DNA of 64,000 nt from Episyrphus balteatus (Eukaryota > Arthropoda > Insecta > Diptera > Syrphidae): NCBI RefSeq assembly GCF_945859705.1, contig NC_079134.1, forward strand, positions 163,963,718 to 164,027,717, given 5' to 3'. Both the position numbers and the translations under genes were made by a program. The notes under the pieces are model-generated. The model ran no database searches and was not told the DNA's origin. It saw nothing but the letters and a program-made list of their open reading frames with translations. Shown piece after piece: positions 61,922 to 64,000 of the stretch. Position 1 is the first letter of the stretch. Every line of letters begins with the position of its first letter.

Positions 61922-62405
61922 TACAGGGTGTCCCGGGATGAGATAAGTAGACTATGAGGGATGATTTTTGGGTATATTCTAAGAAAAAAATAGTTCTAAA
62001 GTAACTCTCTATCTCAAAGTTGATACCCTTTAGCGATGATTTAAGAAAACGCTTACTTTGGTATGCCTTTACTCATGTTAATGTAAATAACTCCGTTAAT
62101 ACTATGATAAAAACTTCATTAATGTCTTGATTTTTAGAAGCAATGCTATTCTTTGTACCTGCATTTAAAAAATATTAAAATCTTTTTTAGTTGCTCAGAT
62201 ATTAATTTTTAAATGGAATTATGTTTTTCTTACCCATGATAATTTTTGACTTTGGGGCCGATTGTCTTCGATAAATGTGTTATAAACATAGTGTTTTATA
62301 AATTTATTTTTATGAAAAAAACAATAATGAACAAAAAACAAGTTTGCCAGAAAACTCATAGATTTTATGATATTTAGGAAAACCAGCACCAGGTAAAATC
62401 TCTAA
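61922..62405. mobile_element. Second copy of the GGGTGTCCCGG element, one end only
   Basis: TACAGGGTGTCCCGGGAT starts at 61922. The next about 480 bp match the minus strand of 43803 down to about 43360 (for example GTTTTATAAATTTATT and CAGAAAACTCA). The other terminus is absent. Confidence 0.65.
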
Positions 62406-62409
62406 AAAA

Positions 62410-64000
62410 TATGTTTTTTTTGCTTTAGAGCCAATTTTTCAATCTTCTAATAAACAGTCAGTTAACTGTTCGACGAATAAAGTTATTAGGCTCATAAACA
62501 ATCAGATAAAAACATTGAATTTTTTAATCACGAATAATTTATTCTACAGAATAACAAAAAAAAATTGTCAAATTCAAAAATATTTAAAATTAAACGTCAT
62601 TTTTATTTATGATTGTTTTTGTTTTCTTGTGTTCCACTTTATTTTTTTCAAAATTCTTTCAAAACAGCTTTGACAACTGACACAATATTTTTGTTGAGAT
62701 TATTCCTTAGAATAATTTTTATTCGTCTCTGAAAGAAGCAGATAGTTTTATTCTTAGGAATAAGCTATATCTGCCTGTTGAAAAATTGATTTTTTCGCTA
62801 TCCTTAGGAATAAGTACTAACTGACTGTTTAACTGACTATTGAAAAATTGGCCCTTAGTCAAAAATTGTTACGAATAAAAAATTTATTTTTGAAGTTTAA
62901 GTTTATTTCTAATTACAACATTTATTTAAAGTGTGTTCCTTGATTTTATGTGCTTAATAGAGCCCGTGTTCTGGATTTTATTGCGAATATTAATTTATTC
63001 TATCTATTGTCCCTTTTTTAACGATGGTTCATATTTAAATGTTTTGAAAAATCAAAAAAAAGTTAGCTATGTCGTTAAAAGGGAAGTATAAAAATAAAGT
63101 TTAAAAAAATGTTAGTTCATTTTCAACAAATTGATTTTTCAAAAAAAAAAAACAAAAAAATTTTGTTCTAAATTATATAATTATGGATATTTACTAAAAC
63201 GTTTCTGTACCAAAACAAAATCGTTAAAATCCGATAATTGGTTTATGAGGAAGTCAGAAAATAAAGAATTTTTATCCGGGAACCGGACCATCTACTTGAA
63301 GATAGATTTTTATTTGGTACGTCCTTTCCCGGATTTAAAGTGAAATTTTCATGTCAAACATTTCCTTTGATTTGTAGGTAGTTTTATATAGGATGGGATA
63401 TTCCATTAGACTCGCCGAGTATATCGGGGGACTAACCAGTTGAAATACAAGTCCGAAAAGATGGGATAATTTTTGTTTTTGCTGTTTATAACTAATTGAT
63501 GACCATCCACCGTTGAATTTCGTAAAATAATATAAAGTTTGTTTTTCTGAAAAACAGCTCTAACTATTTTAATTAAAAAGAAACGGCAAATATATGATCC
63601 TAATTTTTTAAATAAAATATACTGGTACATATTTTTTGAGCCGTTATTAACGGTACCTACTTGCCATAGAACCGTTTGATGATTTCTGATAAAAGACAAC
63701 AAACATTTTTGTACAGTTTAGTAACTTTTAAATTCAAATTAAGAAAAATGTAGTTTCAAAATAAAATTTAGTTTGCAAAATCAATTTGTATGAAAAATTG
63801 TAAATTTTTAAGTATGAAAAAACTATTTCCATATTTTCTTTGATGTATATCAGAAATCACCTTATTGTACCTTAATTCCAACATAATACTTTGCTTAAAA
63901 TTGTAATTAGAAATCATAGGTTTAAAAAAAAATTAAGTAATAAAAAACAACAATAATTTTGTTTGCCGACTATCAATGTCTCTAACAAAGGTTATCCTTT
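62410..64000. other. AT-rich end of window, with one repeat fragment
   Basis: No gene was seen. ATTAACGGTACCTACTTGCC near 63647 is related to the interior of the 21978-23480 foldback. Confidence 0.4.

Noticed and set aside
1..64000. CRISPR arrays, operons, bacterial promoters or rRNA genes
   Set aside because: Spliced eukaryotic genes and insect core promoters dominate; no spacer-repeat arrays or rRNA-like sequence were seen.

Overview
The window looks like AT-rich nuclear DNA from an insect, most likely a dipteran. It holds short phase-defined introns, TATA plus TCAGT-type initiator promoters, and several small secreted cuticle proteins of the Rebers-Riddiford (RR) type. The species cannot be named from the sequence, and no bacterial, organellar or viral gene was recognised.

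Genes. Five small secreted-protein genes are well supported. Three RR cuticular genes lie on the minus strand: 2711-3172, 3656-4068 and 8901-14854 (the last with a 9-nt first coding exon and a 4.1-kb first intron). A short secreted peptide of unknown function lies on the minus strand at 18563-18778. A longer cuticular protein with a Tyr/Gln/Asn-rich N-terminal extension lies on the plus strand at 39354-40077. This is a sparse piece of a cuticular-protein cluster: the proteins would be secreted by epidermis and bind chitin in the cuticle. Weaker coding traces are at 2043-2491 (frame-disrupted), 30449-30763, 44239-44382, 36748-36840 and 45544-45759.

Mobile DNA. Most of the rest is decayed transposon sequence, much of it foldback or inverted-repeat type. 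The clearest are a hAT element with an 8-bp target duplication (56285-56908) nested in a TA-flanked MITE, itself between 32-bp inverted repeats; a piggyBac-type MITE with TTAA duplications (38054-38339); a 779-bp element with an 8-bp duplication (6823-7601); a 3' fragment of a Penelope-like retroelement (34838-35105); foldbacks at 21978-23480, 23835-24700, 30950-32475, 37130-37574, 43187-43803 and 46803-48332 (with another inside it); and a roughly 1.3-kb near-perfect palindrome at 50424-51730. Tandem arrays include about 88 copies of a 7-bp unit (25299-25916), a degenerate 9-bp GTCGC-rich array (19139-20162) and a CATTCGAATAG-type array (1270-1750).

Layout: 0-19 kb is gene-bearing with scattered repeats; 19-39 kb is almost all repeats and foldbacks; 39-40 kb holds one gene; 40-64 kb is gene-poor and rich in nested inverted-repeat elements. 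No clearly new biological system was found. The observations most worth testing are the three tandem copies of a conserved 20-bp core in a cuticle-gene intron, which resembles both a tRNA-Lys primer-binding site and a splice donor, and the long perfect hairpin at 51 kb.
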